Shown one piece after another: positions 9,086 through 17,090 of a DNA stretch of 64,000 nucleotides. The stretch spans positions 434,001 to 498,000 of the forward strand of contig JADJWD010000005.1 of NCBI GenBank assembly GCA_016716535.1, in the 5' to 3' direction. The notes under the pieces are model-generated. The model worked only from the letters and a program-made list of their open reading frames with translations, was not told where the DNA came from and searched no databases. Made by a program: the position numbers and the translations under genes. The stretch's first letter is position 1. Every line of letters starts with the position of its first letter. This DNA comes from Betaproteobacteria bacterium. Its GTDB lineage: Bacteria > Pseudomonadota > Gammaproteobacteria > Burkholderiales > Burkholderiaceae_C.

Positions 9086-9784
9086 GTGCCTCTGCTTCGC
9101 GCTCGACCCTTGATCGCCGCCCTCGTCCTGCCGTTCGCTGCGCTGGCGCTTGCCGGCGGACCCGCGCTCGCGCAGAACCTCGAACGCGGCAGGGAGATCA
9201 ACGCCACCTGCGCCGGCTGCCACGGCGAGCACGGCCAGGGCGGCAAGCGCGGCGAGTACCCGCGCATTGCGGGCCAGCGCATGGCCAGCCTCGTCGACCA
9301 GCTGCGCGCCTTCCGCAGCCGCACGCGCATCAACATCCCGATGTATCCGTACACGCAGGAGCGCGAACTCTCCGACGCCGACATCGAGGATGTCTCGGCC
9401 TACCTTGCGCAGATCGAGCTGCCCACCGCGTGGCCCGAGTTCAAGCCGAGCGACGATGCACTGACGCGCCTGGCGGCCACCGAGCGCGTGATGATCATTC
9501 CGCGTTCACCGGGCGACATCGAAGCCGGCGGCAAGCTCTACCAGCAGGAGTGCGCGTCCTGCCACGGCAGGGACGGCATGGGCCGCGGCAAGTTCCCGCG
9601 CCTCGTCGGCCAGTACACCGCGTATCTCAAGCGGCAGATCGAGGCGTTCGTCAAGGGCGAACGGCCGCACGACGAGGTGACGACGGGCGGCATCCTGAAC
9701 CGGCTGAAGGAAGCGCAGCACCTGGACATGCTGGCGTACCTCACGTCGATCCAGGGCGCGGCGGCGAGCGCGGTGAAGCCGTGA
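9086..9784 (+). CDS. Periplasmic diheme cytochrome c (c4-like)
   Basis: A 232-residue protein with a Sec signal peptide ending near ALAQ (residue 30) and two heme c attachment motifs, CAGCH near residue 42 and CASCH near residue 158. The two-domain layout with a GQ motif after each heme resembles cytochromes c4 and relatives. It probably shuttles electrons in the periplasm during anaerobic respiration. Start is GTG at 9086; no good ATG is present. An FNR/Dnr box 63 bp upstream suggests control by oxygen and NO. First gene of a plus-strand set with the ankyrin, DUF411-like and pentapeptide genes. Confidence 0.88.
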   Translation: MPLLRARPLIAALVLPFAALALAGGPALAQNLERGREINATCAGCHGEHGQGGKRGEYPRIAGQRMASLVDQLRAFRSRTRINIPMYPYTQERELSDADIEDVSAYLAQIELPTAWPEFKPSDDALTRLAATERVMIIPRSPGDIEAGGKLYQQECASCHGRDGMGRGKFPRLVGQYTAYLKRQIEAFVKGERPHDEVTTGGILNRLKEAQHLDMLAYLTSIQGAAASAVKP

Positions 9785-9806
9785 TCGAAGCGATGAGGAG
9801 GCAACG

Positions 9807-10388
9807 ATGAAGACCCCGATGCTGCGCGCGCTGCTCGAGCGGTGCGCGCCCTGGTCGGCCGTGGTGGTGGCGTTTGCGCTGCTGTTCGCGGCCGCGTTCG
9901 ATGCGCGGCGCGCCTGGGCGCAGGCGCCGGCCGGTGCCGCGCCACGCGAGGCCCGCGAAGCTGTCAGCGCGCTGCCCGCCACCGGCGAGCGGCCGATCCA
10001 CGCCGCGGCGCGCGCCAGCGACAAGGCGGCTGTGCAGCAACTGCTCGCCGCCGATGCGTCTCAGCGCGACGCGCGCACCGCCGACGGCTCGACGCCGCTG
10101 CATCACGCCGCGCTCAACGCCGACATCGGCCCGCTCGAGGCGCTGATCGCGGCCGGCGCGAACGTGAATGCGCGCGACGGCGAAGGCCGCACGCCGCTGC
10201 ACATGGCCGCGTTCGCGACGCGCACCGCCAACGCGACGCGGCTGCTGCGCGCCGGCGCCGACCCGCTGCTCAAGACCGACGCCGGCCGCGATGTGCTGAG
10301 CATGGCGCGCAAAGTCCGCGCCGACGAAACCGCCGGCGTCATCTCGCTGTGGATCCTCAAGGGCTGCAAGCCGGAGAAGCCGTGTTGA
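9807..10388 (+). CDS. Ankyrin-repeat protein, exported
   Basis: A 193-residue protein with an N-terminal hydrophobic signal or anchor (residues 15-32, cleavage likely near AWAQ) followed by about three ankyrin repeats (motifs GERPIHAAA, GSTPLHHAA and GRTPLHMAA, residues 59-165). A GAGGAGG Shine-Dalgarno precedes the ATG. It lies 22 bp after the cytochrome c gene. Ankyrin repeats mediate protein-protein contact; a periplasmic partner, perhaps the cytochrome, is inference. The C-terminus contains a single Cys pair (GCKPEKPC). Confidence 0.85.
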   Translation: MKTPMLRALLERCAPWSAVVVAFALLFAAAFDARRAWAQAPAGAAPREAREAVSALPATGERPIHAAARASDKAAVQQLLAADASQRDARTADGSTPLHHAALNADIGPLEALIAAGANVNARDGEGRTPLHMAAFATRTANATRLLRAGADPLLKTDAGRDVLSMARKVRADETAGVISLWILKGCKPEKPC

Positions 10389-11059
10389 GGCGATTGCGCG
10401 ATCGACGACCCAACCCGTTCGGGCTGAGCCTGTCGAAACCCACGCGGACCTCGTATCCGTTCGGGCTGAGCCTGTCGAAGCCCACCCTGAGCTTGCCGAA
10501 GCGCCTTGCGCGCACCCTGGCATCGCTTGCACTGTGGTCCGCAGTGGCCCTCGCCACATGCCTGCCCACCCCCACCCTCGCCAATCCCACCGCAGCCGCA
10601 CCCGACACCCCGCCGCTGCCTCCCGTCACCGTCTACGCCCCGAGCCCGTGCCTGGCCTGCATCGACTGGGCCGAGCACCTGCGCCGGCACGGCTTCACCG
10701 TGACGATCGAAGATCGCCCGCAGGCCGAGATGCCGCGCGTCAAGCGCTGGCTCAACGTCCCCTCGGCGCTCGAGTCCGTGCACACCGCGCGCGTCGCCGG
10801 CTACTTCCTCGAAGGCCACGTTCCCGCCGCCGACGTGCTGATGCTGCTGCGCGAACGCCCCAAGGCGCTGGGCCTCGCCGTGCCCGGCCTGCCCCGTGGC
10901 GCGCCCGGCCGCGAGAGCTACACCCCGGTGTGCGACACCGCCTGCACGATCCTCGACACCACCGGCCAGGCCGCCCGCGAAAGCGAAGTGCGCCGCGAGG
11001 CGTTCAACACGCTGCTGGTCCTGAAGGGCGGGCGGACGAGCATTTACGCGCGGCATTGA
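10382..11059 (+). CDS. DUF411-like periplasmic protein
   Basis: The frame can start at GTG 10382, overlapping the ankyrin stop, giving 225 residues; a TTG at 10493 is a credible alternative that removes a repeat-encoded N-terminus. After a hydrophobic signal (LARTLASLALW) comes a DUF411-like domain: a thioredoxin-like SPCLACIDWAEHLRRHGF motif, then VPSALESVHTA and EGHVPAADV. DUF411 proteins are linked to metal, mostly copper, handling. Compared with the usual family pattern as I remember it (CGCC and SCHTA), this copy keeps only two Cys in the first motif and has Val in place of the later Cys. The C-terminus has an extra pair (VCDTACTIL). Function unproven. Confidence 0.7.
   Translation: MLRRLRDRRPNPFGLSLSKPTRTSYPFGLSLSKPTLSLPKRLARTLASLALWSAVALATCLPTPTLANPTAAAPDTPPLPPVTVYAPSPCLACIDWAEHLRRHGFTVTIEDRPQAEMPRVKRWLNVPSALESVHTARVAGYFLEGHVPAADVLMLLRERPKALGLAVPGLPRGAPGRESYTPVCDTACTILDTTGQAARESEVRREAFNTLLVLKGGRTSIYARH
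10415..10501 (+). repeat. Dispersed-type repeat, two copies plus a degenerate third, inside coding frame
   Basis: The unit CCGTTCGGGCTGAGCCTGTC plus GAARCCC occurs at 10415-10441 and 10457-10483, and a degenerate half (CCTGAGCTTGCCGAAG) follows at 10486-10501. This sequence family is common between genes in Burkholderiales and other proteobacteria (recollection, not searched). Here both copies read in the same frame and encode PFGLSLSKP twice in the apparent N-terminus of the DUF411-like gene, so the element probably landed upstream of, or within, its start. Confidence 0.75.
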
Positions 11060-11204
11060 GCCGGCGCATCGCGGCCGCCCGCGCGCCGTGCGAGAGTCGC
11101 GCCAGCTCGAGCGCGAGAACAAGCGCAGGCAAGAACAGGCACGAGCAAGCGCAAGACACGGCAAGACCAGCGCAAGAAGCCCCAAGCGGGCGCGGGAGGC
11201 GAGC

Positions 11205-12017
11205 ATGCGGTCGATGCGGGCGATCGGTTTGTGTCTGGCCACGCACGGCGTCGCCGCGCTTGCAGGCGTTGCCGCGGTCGGCGCGCTGAGCCCGGTCGCC
11301 GCCGCCGCCGAACTGCCGCGCGGCGACTGCCGCGATCCGCGCGCGAACACCGACCTGTCGGGGTGCGACCTCACGCGCGCCAGGCTGGCCGGGCGCGACC
11401 TGCGTGGCGCGAAGCTGGCCGGCGCCAAGCTCGAAAGCGCCGACCTGCGCCGCGCGCGCCTGGCCGGCGCCGACCTCTCCGACGCCAACGCGAAGTGGGC
11501 CCGCTTCGAGGGCGCCACGCTCGCCGGCGCCGACTTGCGCCGTGCCGACCTCTTCCACGCCACGTTCGACGACGCCGACCTCGCCGACGCGAAGCTCGGC
11601 GGCGCCAACCTGTTCGGCGCCAACCTGATCGGCACACGCGCGCCGCGCGCCGATTTCGCCGGCGCCTACTTGAAGGACGTGCTGATGGAGAAGATCGACC
11701 TCACGGGCGGCTCGATCAAGGGCTGCTACGCGCTGCGCGGCGTGTTCAGCGGCGCGAAGATGGTCGGCACCGACCTCTCGGGCGCCGACCTCACCGGCGC
11801 GGCGCTCGAAGGCGTCGACTTCAGCCGCGCGCGGCTCGTGCGCACGAAGCTGCTCGGCGCCACCCTGCGCCACGCCGTGTTCGCCGAAGCCGACATGGCC
11901 GAAGCCGACCTCGCCAACGCCGACGTGTGGAACGCCAACTTCGACCACGCCCGCAACCGCCCGCCGTCGGTGCAGGAGGCGCTGATCGAGCCGTTTGTGG
12001 TGAGGCAGAGGAGGTAG
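11205..12017 (+). CDS. Secreted pentapeptide-repeat protein
   Basis: 270 residues. The ATG at 11205 follows a GGGAGG ribosome site; the longer frame to 11088 is not needed. A signal peptide (cleavage near VAAAAE, residue 35) precedes a long run of pentapeptide repeats of the A(D/N)LxX type covering roughly residues 50-250, expected to fold as a right-handed quadrilateral beta-helix. Function unknown; the family includes DNA mimics and scaffold proteins, but a signal peptide argues for a periplasmic role. It lies 145 bp after the DUF411-like gene and ends before a strong hairpin. Confidence 0.85.
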   Translation: MRSMRAIGLCLATHGVAALAGVAAVGALSPVAAAAELPRGDCRDPRANTDLSGCDLTRARLAGRDLRGAKLAGAKLESADLRRARLAGADLSDANAKWARFEGATLAGADLRRADLFHATFDDADLADAKLGGANLFGANLIGTRAPRADFAGAYLKDVLMEKIDLTGGSIKGCYALRGVFSGAKMVGTDLSGADLTGAALEGVDFSRARLVRTKLLGATLRHAVFAEADMAEADLANADVWNANFDHARNRPPSVQEALIEPFVVRQRR

Positions 12018-12020
12018 GGG

Positions 12021-12052
12021 CGCCGGTGGCTGCCGACGATCTGCCACCGGCG
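12021..12052. terminator. Hairpin between convergent genes
   Basis: Perfect 10-bp arms, CGCCGGTGGC (12021-12030) and GCCACCGGCG (12043-12052), with a 12-nt loop. It sits between the end of the pentapeptide gene and the end of the HsdR/S24 remnant, which converge. No T-run follows on either strand, so it is a plausible but not classical bidirectional terminator. Confidence 0.5.
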
Positions 12053-12105
12053 GCTCGGTGCGACCCGGATCGCCTTGCGCGACTCGTCGCCGGCACGCCT
12101 TCGCC

Positions 12106-13432
12106 TCATGCCGGTCGCTCCGGCGCGTCAGCGCCGAGGGCCTCGACAACTTCGGCGATGACATGCACCGCGTCCTCCCCTGCGTCGTCGAGCACGATCG
12201 GCGTGTAGGCCGGGTTGGTCGGCTTCAGCGTGATCCTCGTGTGCCGCCACGAGTCGCCGGCACGCGCCTTCTCGCTCTCGTAGCGCTTCACCGTGTAGCG
12301 GTGGCCGGTCTCGGGGTCGGTGGCATCGCGAAGCTGGACGAGCACGGTGCGTCCCTGCCGCGATCCCGCCACCGGCGCGGCGAAGAGGCAGTACGCGCCA
12401 TCTGCGATGCCGGGCTCCATCGAGCGGCCGACGACCTGCGCCACGAACATGCCCGGTCGCAGCCGGCGCTTGCTGTCCACCTCGACCCACTCGAAGGCGT
12501 CGTCAGCGACGCGCTGCGGGTCGCTGAACGCGCCGGCCGCCGCCTTGAGCGGCACGAGCGGCACGCACTTCACGTATCGATCCTTCGCTGTTCCTTCGAC
12601 CAGCCGCAGCTTCGGCGGGGTGGCGCCCCGCGGTGAGCCGTCGTTGGCGCGCAGGCGGCGGTACGCCTCCTCGGCCATCCACGACGTCACCACCTTCTGG
12701 AAGGGCACGTCGTTCATGAAGCGAACGAAGATGTCCTCGTTCTGATCCATGCGATCGACGAAGAGCCGCTCGAGCACGTTCCTGAAGAGCAGCTCGAACT
12801 TGTCGCCCGGGTTCACGGCCGCCGCGCGACGCAAGCCGTCGTCGCCCATCGCTGCCTCGACGATCTGGTCGAAGAAGAGCTGGTCGGCCTGGTTGAAGTC
12901 GGTCCCGAAGCGCTCGTTGACCACATCGATGAGCTGCGACAGCGGCACCGGCTGCTCGCGCAGCGCGCCGCTTCCGACCTCGGCGGGTCCATCGAGCCTC
13001 GGTGCCTCGCCGTCCTTGAGCGCGATGGACCCTTCGCTGATCTTCTGCAGCCGGTAGTACTCGAGCTTGACCTCGTCATCGAACTGGTAGGCCGCTCCGC
13101 TGACGCGACGCGGGAGCTTCGTCATGAGATGACGCACGAAGACATAGAGGCGCTCGAGGTCCGAATCCTGGTACGGGATCACCTGGCTGAGAAAGCCGTA
13201 CAGGTTCTGGAACGCCTGCAGCTTGCCGCGCCACAGCTCGGCGTCGTCCGGGGTCTCCTCCGAGCGCCCCTTGAAGCGAGAGACGGCAGGGTCGAGCGCT
13301 GCATTCATCGCCTGGTGGTCGAGGGCACTCTGCTTCTGCTTGGGCTTGAAGTACACGTCGCAGAAGCGCGCGACGTCCTCGCCCTGGTAGATGCCAGATC
13401 AGGTTGGCGAAGGCGTTGTGGTCAGCGGTCAT
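12106..13432 (-). pseudogene. C-terminal remnant of HsdR-like type I restriction subunit fused to S24 (LexA-like) peptidase domain; frameshifted
   Basis: The main frame (12106-13356 and upstream to about 13392) reads like the C-terminal third of type I restriction subunit R: YFKPKQKQSALDH, LYGFLSQVIPYQDSDLE, VKLEYYRLQKISEGS and ADQLFFDQIVE. The helicase and nuclease parts are absent. About 110 residues at the C-terminus form an S24/LexA-like domain with the serine motif GRSMEPGIADG and the lysine motif YTVKRY. An ATG at 13432 (MTADHNAFANLIW) joins this only through a one-base frameshift near 13393: after TGG, dropping one C gives IYQGEDVARFCDVYFKP. No upstream promoter or helicase remains. 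Either a decayed defence gene or a reduced protein starting inside; the S24 catalytic residues are intact. Confidence 0.6.
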
Positions 13433-13568
13433 CGTTGTCGTTTCCACCACCATTCCAGCAGCGGGCAACTCAAGGGTAAGGAGCATCGGTTTCGAGGCGG
13501 CTGCATCCTATGTCAAGGCAAGCGTCGGCCGTGCGCGCCGGTGCGCAGCGGCCGAGCGCGGCAACGGC

Positions 13569-14033
13569 TCAACGCGCGCGCCACATGCGCGGGTCGAAGG
13601 TGAAAGGGCGCGCGCGGCCGACGCGCAGCAGCGCGAAGTCCGGATGCCGCGGGTTGAGCAGGTAGTTGCTTTCCGAGGGAACGATGGCCGAGGGCACCTC
13701 GAGCACGGCGCTGCGCTGGCGGCGCAGCCAGTTGGAGCCGTAGCGCATGCTGGCCGGTTGCGGCGGCTCGGCACGCCAGCTGGTCGGCGGCCGGCGGCAG
13801 CGCGCGACGGCGACCGCATCTGGGATCTCGATGCGAAAGCAGACGAACTCGATATGTATGCCGTCGTCGCCGAGGTGCACGAAGGCCTCGATGGCAGCCA
13901 GCGCCAGCGACGAAGAGGCGTAGACGACGGCGTCGCCCGGCAGGTTCCAGCGGCCTCCGGCGATGCGCGCGCCTTGCCCGTTGAAGGCGTCGCGCGCGTG
14001 GCGCGCCTTGACGATGCGATGAGCGACCGGCAA
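13569..14033 (-). CDS. RES-domain toxin
   Basis: 154 residues from TTG 14033; CTG codons a few bases upstream are alternatives, and no ATG is available. The RES domain is recognised by GGRWN (about residue 26), VVYASSSLALAAIE, and the C-terminal PRHPDFALLRVGRARPF. RES toxins of type II systems degrade or modify NAD+; the conserved Arg, Tyr and Glu are present. It follows its presumed antitoxin by 17 bp on the same strand. Confidence 0.87.
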   Translation of the reverse strand: MPVAHRIVKARHARDAFNGQGARIAGGRWNLPGDAVVYASSSLALAAIEAFVHLGDDGIHIEFVCFRIEIPDAVAVARCRRPPTSWRAEPPQPASMRYGSNWLRRQRSAVLEVPSAIVPSESNYLLNPRHPDFALLRVGRARPFTFDPRMWRAR

Positions 14034-14050
14034 GGGCGGCGGCAGGCAGC

Positions 14051-14488
14051 TCAGCTGTAGACGCCGTGCTCGATGCGCAACAGCAGCTTCTCGACCTGAT
14101 CGCGGCCGGCGTCGGTGGCCAGCATCGCCAGCGGCACCTTGCCGCCCAGCCCGATCTGCGGGCGCTTCAGCCAGCGCATCGCGGCTGGCGTGTCCTCGAG
14201 CACATCGATCGCCAGGGCGGCGATGCGCGCGACACGGAACAGCCGGTCGCTGGCCACCGGCGGCAGGCGGCCTTGGGCGGTGCGCGCCCGCGATAACGTC
14301 TTCTCGCTGATGCCCAGCAACTGGGCCAGCTGGCTGTCGGCAATTTCGAGGCTGCGCTTCAAGACCTCGACAGAGCGCACAGGCATCCCGGCTTGGATCA
14401 GCGCCTCCCAGTCGGGGCCTGCGTTGCGCTTGACGCCCAGCGCCTGCCGGCCGCCCAGGAATCCTTCGACCGAGGTGGCGGTGGTCAT
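14051..14488 (-). CDS. Xre/MbcA/ParS-type antitoxin
   Basis: 145 residues from ATG 14488 (MTTATSVEGF). The N-terminal half has the helix-turn-helix-like segment LAQLLGISEKTLSR, and the C-terminal half is the MbcA/ParS toxin-binding domain (AIDVLEDTPAAMRWLKRPQ, then LGGKVPLAML). This is the standard partner of RES toxins and is expected to neutralise the toxin and repress the operon. A dyad made of TGTCG half-sites lies immediately upstream (14506-14535). Confidence 0.88.
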   Translation of the reverse strand: MTTATSVEGFLGGRQALGVKRNAGPDWEALIQAGMPVRSVEVLKRSLEIADSQLAQLLGISEKTLSRARTAQGRLPPVASDRLFRVARIAALAIDVLEDTPAAMRWLKRPQIGLGGKVPLAMLATDAGRDQVEKLLLRIEHGVYS

Positions 14489-14505
14489 TGGCAGCGCTCC
14501 AACGG

Positions 14506-14535
14506 TGTCGACATTTGTCGGCAGCTTAGCCGACA
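14506..14535. promoter_or_regulatory. Probable autoregulatory operator of the Xre-RES module
   Basis: Two linked dyads sit 18-47 bp upstream of the antitoxin start: TGTCGACA (14506-14513), and TGTCGGC/GCCGACA (14516-14522 and 14529-14535, 6-bp spacer). They share the half-site TGTCG, as expected for cooperative binding of an antitoxin dimer or the toxin-antitoxin complex. Confidence 0.55.
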
Positions 14536-14581
14536 GATGGCGAGGGAGCAAGCGGCCTGCCGCCAAACTGCCGCGGGCGAA

Positions 14582-15952
14582 TCAGGCTTGCACCCCCAGC
14601 CGCTGCCGCAGCACCGCCCGCGCCCACGCCAGGTCTTCGTCGCGCGGCACGGGGTTGTCGGTCTGGCGCACCTGCTGCGTCACGATGCCGTCGGCGCGCA
14701 GGTGGTGGCTCACGTCGATCAGCAGCTGCTCGGGCGGATCGCTGCCGAGCCAGACGTGGCAGGCGCTGGTGGGCAGTGATGGAGGCGGCGCGGCGGCGCT
14801 GCGCAGCGCCGCGGTGATCTGCGCCGCCGCGGCGGCGCCGGTTTCGGCGGCGATCTGCGCGGTCTTCGGATAGGCGCCGAAGAGCGGCGAGATGCGCCCG
14901 AGCGCGTCGCCGGCGACCCAGATGCGTTTGTCGGCGACTGTTCTCAGCGTCAGCGGGTCGACGGCGGCGTAGCGGCTGGCGCCGCTGTTGCCGCGGTCGC
15001 CGCTGTTGTCGCTGTTGCTACCGCCGTCGCCGCCTTCGACCAACGCCGCGTCGGCCAGCAAGCGCGGCGCGCGCATCGGCGGCAGCAGCATCGCGTGCTC
15101 GAAGTCGATCGTGCCGTCGGCAGTGACGATGCGGCGCGCGAACGGATCGACTTGCGCGATGCGCTGGTGGCGATGGTGTTCGACGGCGAGGCTGCCGCCG
15201 CTGGCGGTGGCCAGCAGCCGGTTGAAGCGCGGCATGCCCCCGGTGGCGTCGAGCAGCACGAGGCGCGCGCGCAGCACACGCCGGCGCAGCCACGCGGCGA
15301 CGAGCAGCGCGCGCTCGTAAGGCGCGGGCGGGCAGCGCAGCGGTGGCGGGGGCACCGTCATCACGAGCGTGCCGCCGGCGAAGGCGTGCAGATGCTGCTT
15401 CAGCAGGTCGAGTTCATCGGCGGCGAAGCCGGCCGGGAAGCGCGTGCGTGCCTCGCCTGCTGCGCGTGCGTCGTTGCCGAACCACGCGGCGTGGTCGGCG
15501 ACGGCGCCGCCGGCGAGCAGCAGCGCGTCGTAGGGCAGAGGTTCGATGCGGGCTGCGGGTGGGCGTGATGCGTTGGCCGGAGCCGAAGCGCTTGCTTCGC
15601 TGCGCACGAAGTCGACGCGCCGTGCCGTGCGATCGATCGCTGTCACGGTCCCGGCGCTGAAGCGCACGCCATGCCGTTGCGCCCAGCCGGCGAGGTCGAT
15701 GCGCGGCAGCCGCTCGCCGGTGAGGCCGACGAGCCACGGGTTCGACAGCGGCAGCGCGCGCCACACCGGTGTGCGGTCGACGAGGTGCACGTCGAGGTCG
15801 CGTTCGGCGCGCAGCGCGTAGGCCGCGGCGAGCCCGGCCCAGCCGGCGCCGACGATCAGCACTTGCGCACGCGCCGCGCCGGTGACGGCCGGTGTCGCGG
15901 CGGTGGTGGCGGCGAGGGCGCTGCCCAGCAGCAGCTGGCGACGGCGCATCAT
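14582..15952 (-). CDS. Exported FAD-dependent oxidoreductase, flavocytochrome c sulfide dehydrogenase-like
   Basis: 456 residues. An N-terminal RR signal (MMRRRQLLLGSALAA) suggests Tat export. The dinucleotide motif VLIVGAGWAGLAAAYALR is at about residues 31-48, and a second FAD motif (KRIWVAGDAL) lies near residue 366. The RCPPAPYER motif matches the first redox Cys region of FCSD flavoproteins. The second Cys of that disulfide (around WCPVD in FCSD, from memory) appears replaced here by YAAVDP. It may therefore not oxidise sulfide in the usual way. Last gene of the long nos run, 26 bp after SCO1. An Asn/Ser/Gly-rich insert lies near residues 325-340. Confidence 0.78.
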   Translation of the reverse strand: MMRRRQLLLGSALAATTAATPAVTGAARAQVLIVGAGWAGLAAAYALRAERDLDVHLVDRTPVWRALPLSNPWLVGLTGERLPRIDLAGWAQRHGVRFSAGTVTAIDRTARRVDFVRSEASASAPANASRPPAARIEPLPYDALLLAGGAVADHAAWFGNDARAAGEARTRFPAGFAADELDLLKQHLHAFAGGTLVMTVPPPPLRCPPAPYERALLVAAWLRRRVLRARLVLLDATGGMPRFNRLLATASGGSLAVEHHRHQRIAQVDPFARRIVTADGTIDFEHAMLLPPMRAPRLLADAALVEGGDGGSNSDNSGDRGNSGASRYAAVDPLTLRTVADKRIWVAGDALGRISPLFGAYPKTAQIAAETGAAAAAQITAALRSAAAPPPSLPTSACHVWLGSDPPEQLLIDVSHHLRADGIVTQQVRQTDNPVPRDEDLAWARAVLRQRLGVQA

Positions 15953-15978
15953 GCCTCGCGTTGTTTCGCCCGTCGTCT

Positions 15979-16644
15979 TCAACGCCGGCTGAACGCCGCG
16001 TCGATGTATTCCTCGACGCGCCGCACGATCTCGGGTACCGGCGTGCCGTAGCCGATGCGGCCGAGCCACAGGCCGTCGGGGCCGAGGACGTAGAGGCCGG
16101 CCGAGTGGTCCATCGTGTAGGCGCCGGGCGCCGCGCCGGCTTCCTGCACCTTGCGGTAGACGACGCCGAAGCTCTCGGCGGCGCGCTGCACCAGCGCCTC
16201 GGGGCCGCCGAGGCCGACGATGCGCGGGTCGAACGCCTCGGTGTAGGCGGCCAGCACCTGCGGCGTGTCGCGCGCGGGGTCGACGGTGACGAAGATCGCT
16301 TGCACGCGCGCGGCGCGGGGGCCGAGTGCGCGCAGCAATTGCTGCAGCTCGACCAGCGTCGTCGGGCAGACGTCGGGGCAGGTGGTGAAGCCGAAGGTGA
16401 CGATCTGCAGCTTGCCGCGGAAGTCTTCGGACGTGACGGCGCGCCCGCCCGGGCCGCGCAGCAGATAGCGCGGCTGGCGCGGCGGGGGCTCGGCCATCTC
16501 GGCGGGGGCGTCGGCGGCCGGCGCCGAAGCGGCCGCATGCGGCGTCGCTGCGGCACTCGCTTGCGCGTGCACCGCGGGCGCGGCAAGCAGCGCGATGAGG
16601 CCGAGCGCGGCGAGCCGGCCGACCGCAAGCAGCGTTGCCTTCAT
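15979..16644 (-). CDS. SCO1/SenC copper chaperone
   Basis: 221 residues, signal peptide ending near AVHAQ. The thioredoxin-like SCO fold is marked by the copper motif CPDVC (in TTCPDVCPTT) and the distal His (in YTMDHSAG). SCO proteins metallate CuA centres; here the likely client is the CuA site of NosZ encoded in the same run. It lies 20 bp after a small unknown gene and 26 bp before the flavoprotein. A second, lipoprotein SCO is encoded at 39.5 kb. Confidence 0.93.
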   Translation of the reverse strand: MKATLLAVGRLAALGLIALLAAPAVHAQASAAATPHAAASAPAADAPAEMAEPPPRQPRYLLRGPGGRAVTSEDFRGKLQIVTFGFTTCPDVCPTTLVELQQLLRALGPRAARVQAIFVTVDPARDTPQVLAAYTEAFDPRIVGLGGPEALVQRAAESFGVVYRKVQEAGAAPGAYTMDHSAGLYVLGPDGLWLGRIGYGTPVPEIVRRVEEYIDAAFSRR

Positions 16645-16664
16645 CTTCGTTTCCGCCACGCCGT

Positions 16665-17090
16665 TCACTTCGTCGCGCCCGTCGGCACCGCCGTCGCGGG
16701 TGCCGCGGCCGTTGCCGGCAACACCGCCTGCAACTGCGCCGCCACCGCGTCGAGGCGGGTGTTGAACACCGCAGCCTCTGGGCACGGGCCGGCGCTGCGC
16801 GCCAGCGTCAGGTAGGCCTCGCGTGTGCCGTCGTCGTAGAGCGTGCCGTAACGCGGCGTCTTCGGCGCATGCGCCAGCATCAACTGCTTGGCGCGCCGCG
16901 CGGCCTGCATCTCGTGGCAGGCGAGCGCCTCGCCGTTGAGGCGCGCCAGCGCCGATACGGCACGCAGCGCCGCCGATTCGGTGTCGGCAGCAGGCTGCGC
17001 GCGCGCCGCATCGCTGGCCAGCCACGCGGCCGCGGCCAGCAGTGGCACCAGCATCGACAGCATGGCGCGGGATGAACGAGCGGAAATCAT
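16665..17090 (-). CDS. Small exported protein of unknown function in nos run
   Basis: 141 residues. The ATG at 17090 overlaps the stop of the second nosD gene (ATGA). A signal peptide (MLVPLLAAAAWLASDAARAQ) is clear. The mature part has one CH pair (LACHEM) and a second Cys (GPCPEA), and is otherwise Ala-rich and helical. I do not recognise a family. Tight coupling to nosD2 and SCO1 suggests a role in maturation of a periplasmic copper or heme enzyme; this is inference. Confidence 0.75.
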   Translation of the reverse strand: MISARSSRAMLSMLVPLLAAAAWLASDAARAQPAADTESAALRAVSALARLNGEALACHEMQAARRAKQLMLAHAPKTPRYGTLYDDGTREAYLTLARSAGPCPEAAVFNTRLDAVAAQLQAVLPATAAAPATAVPTGATK

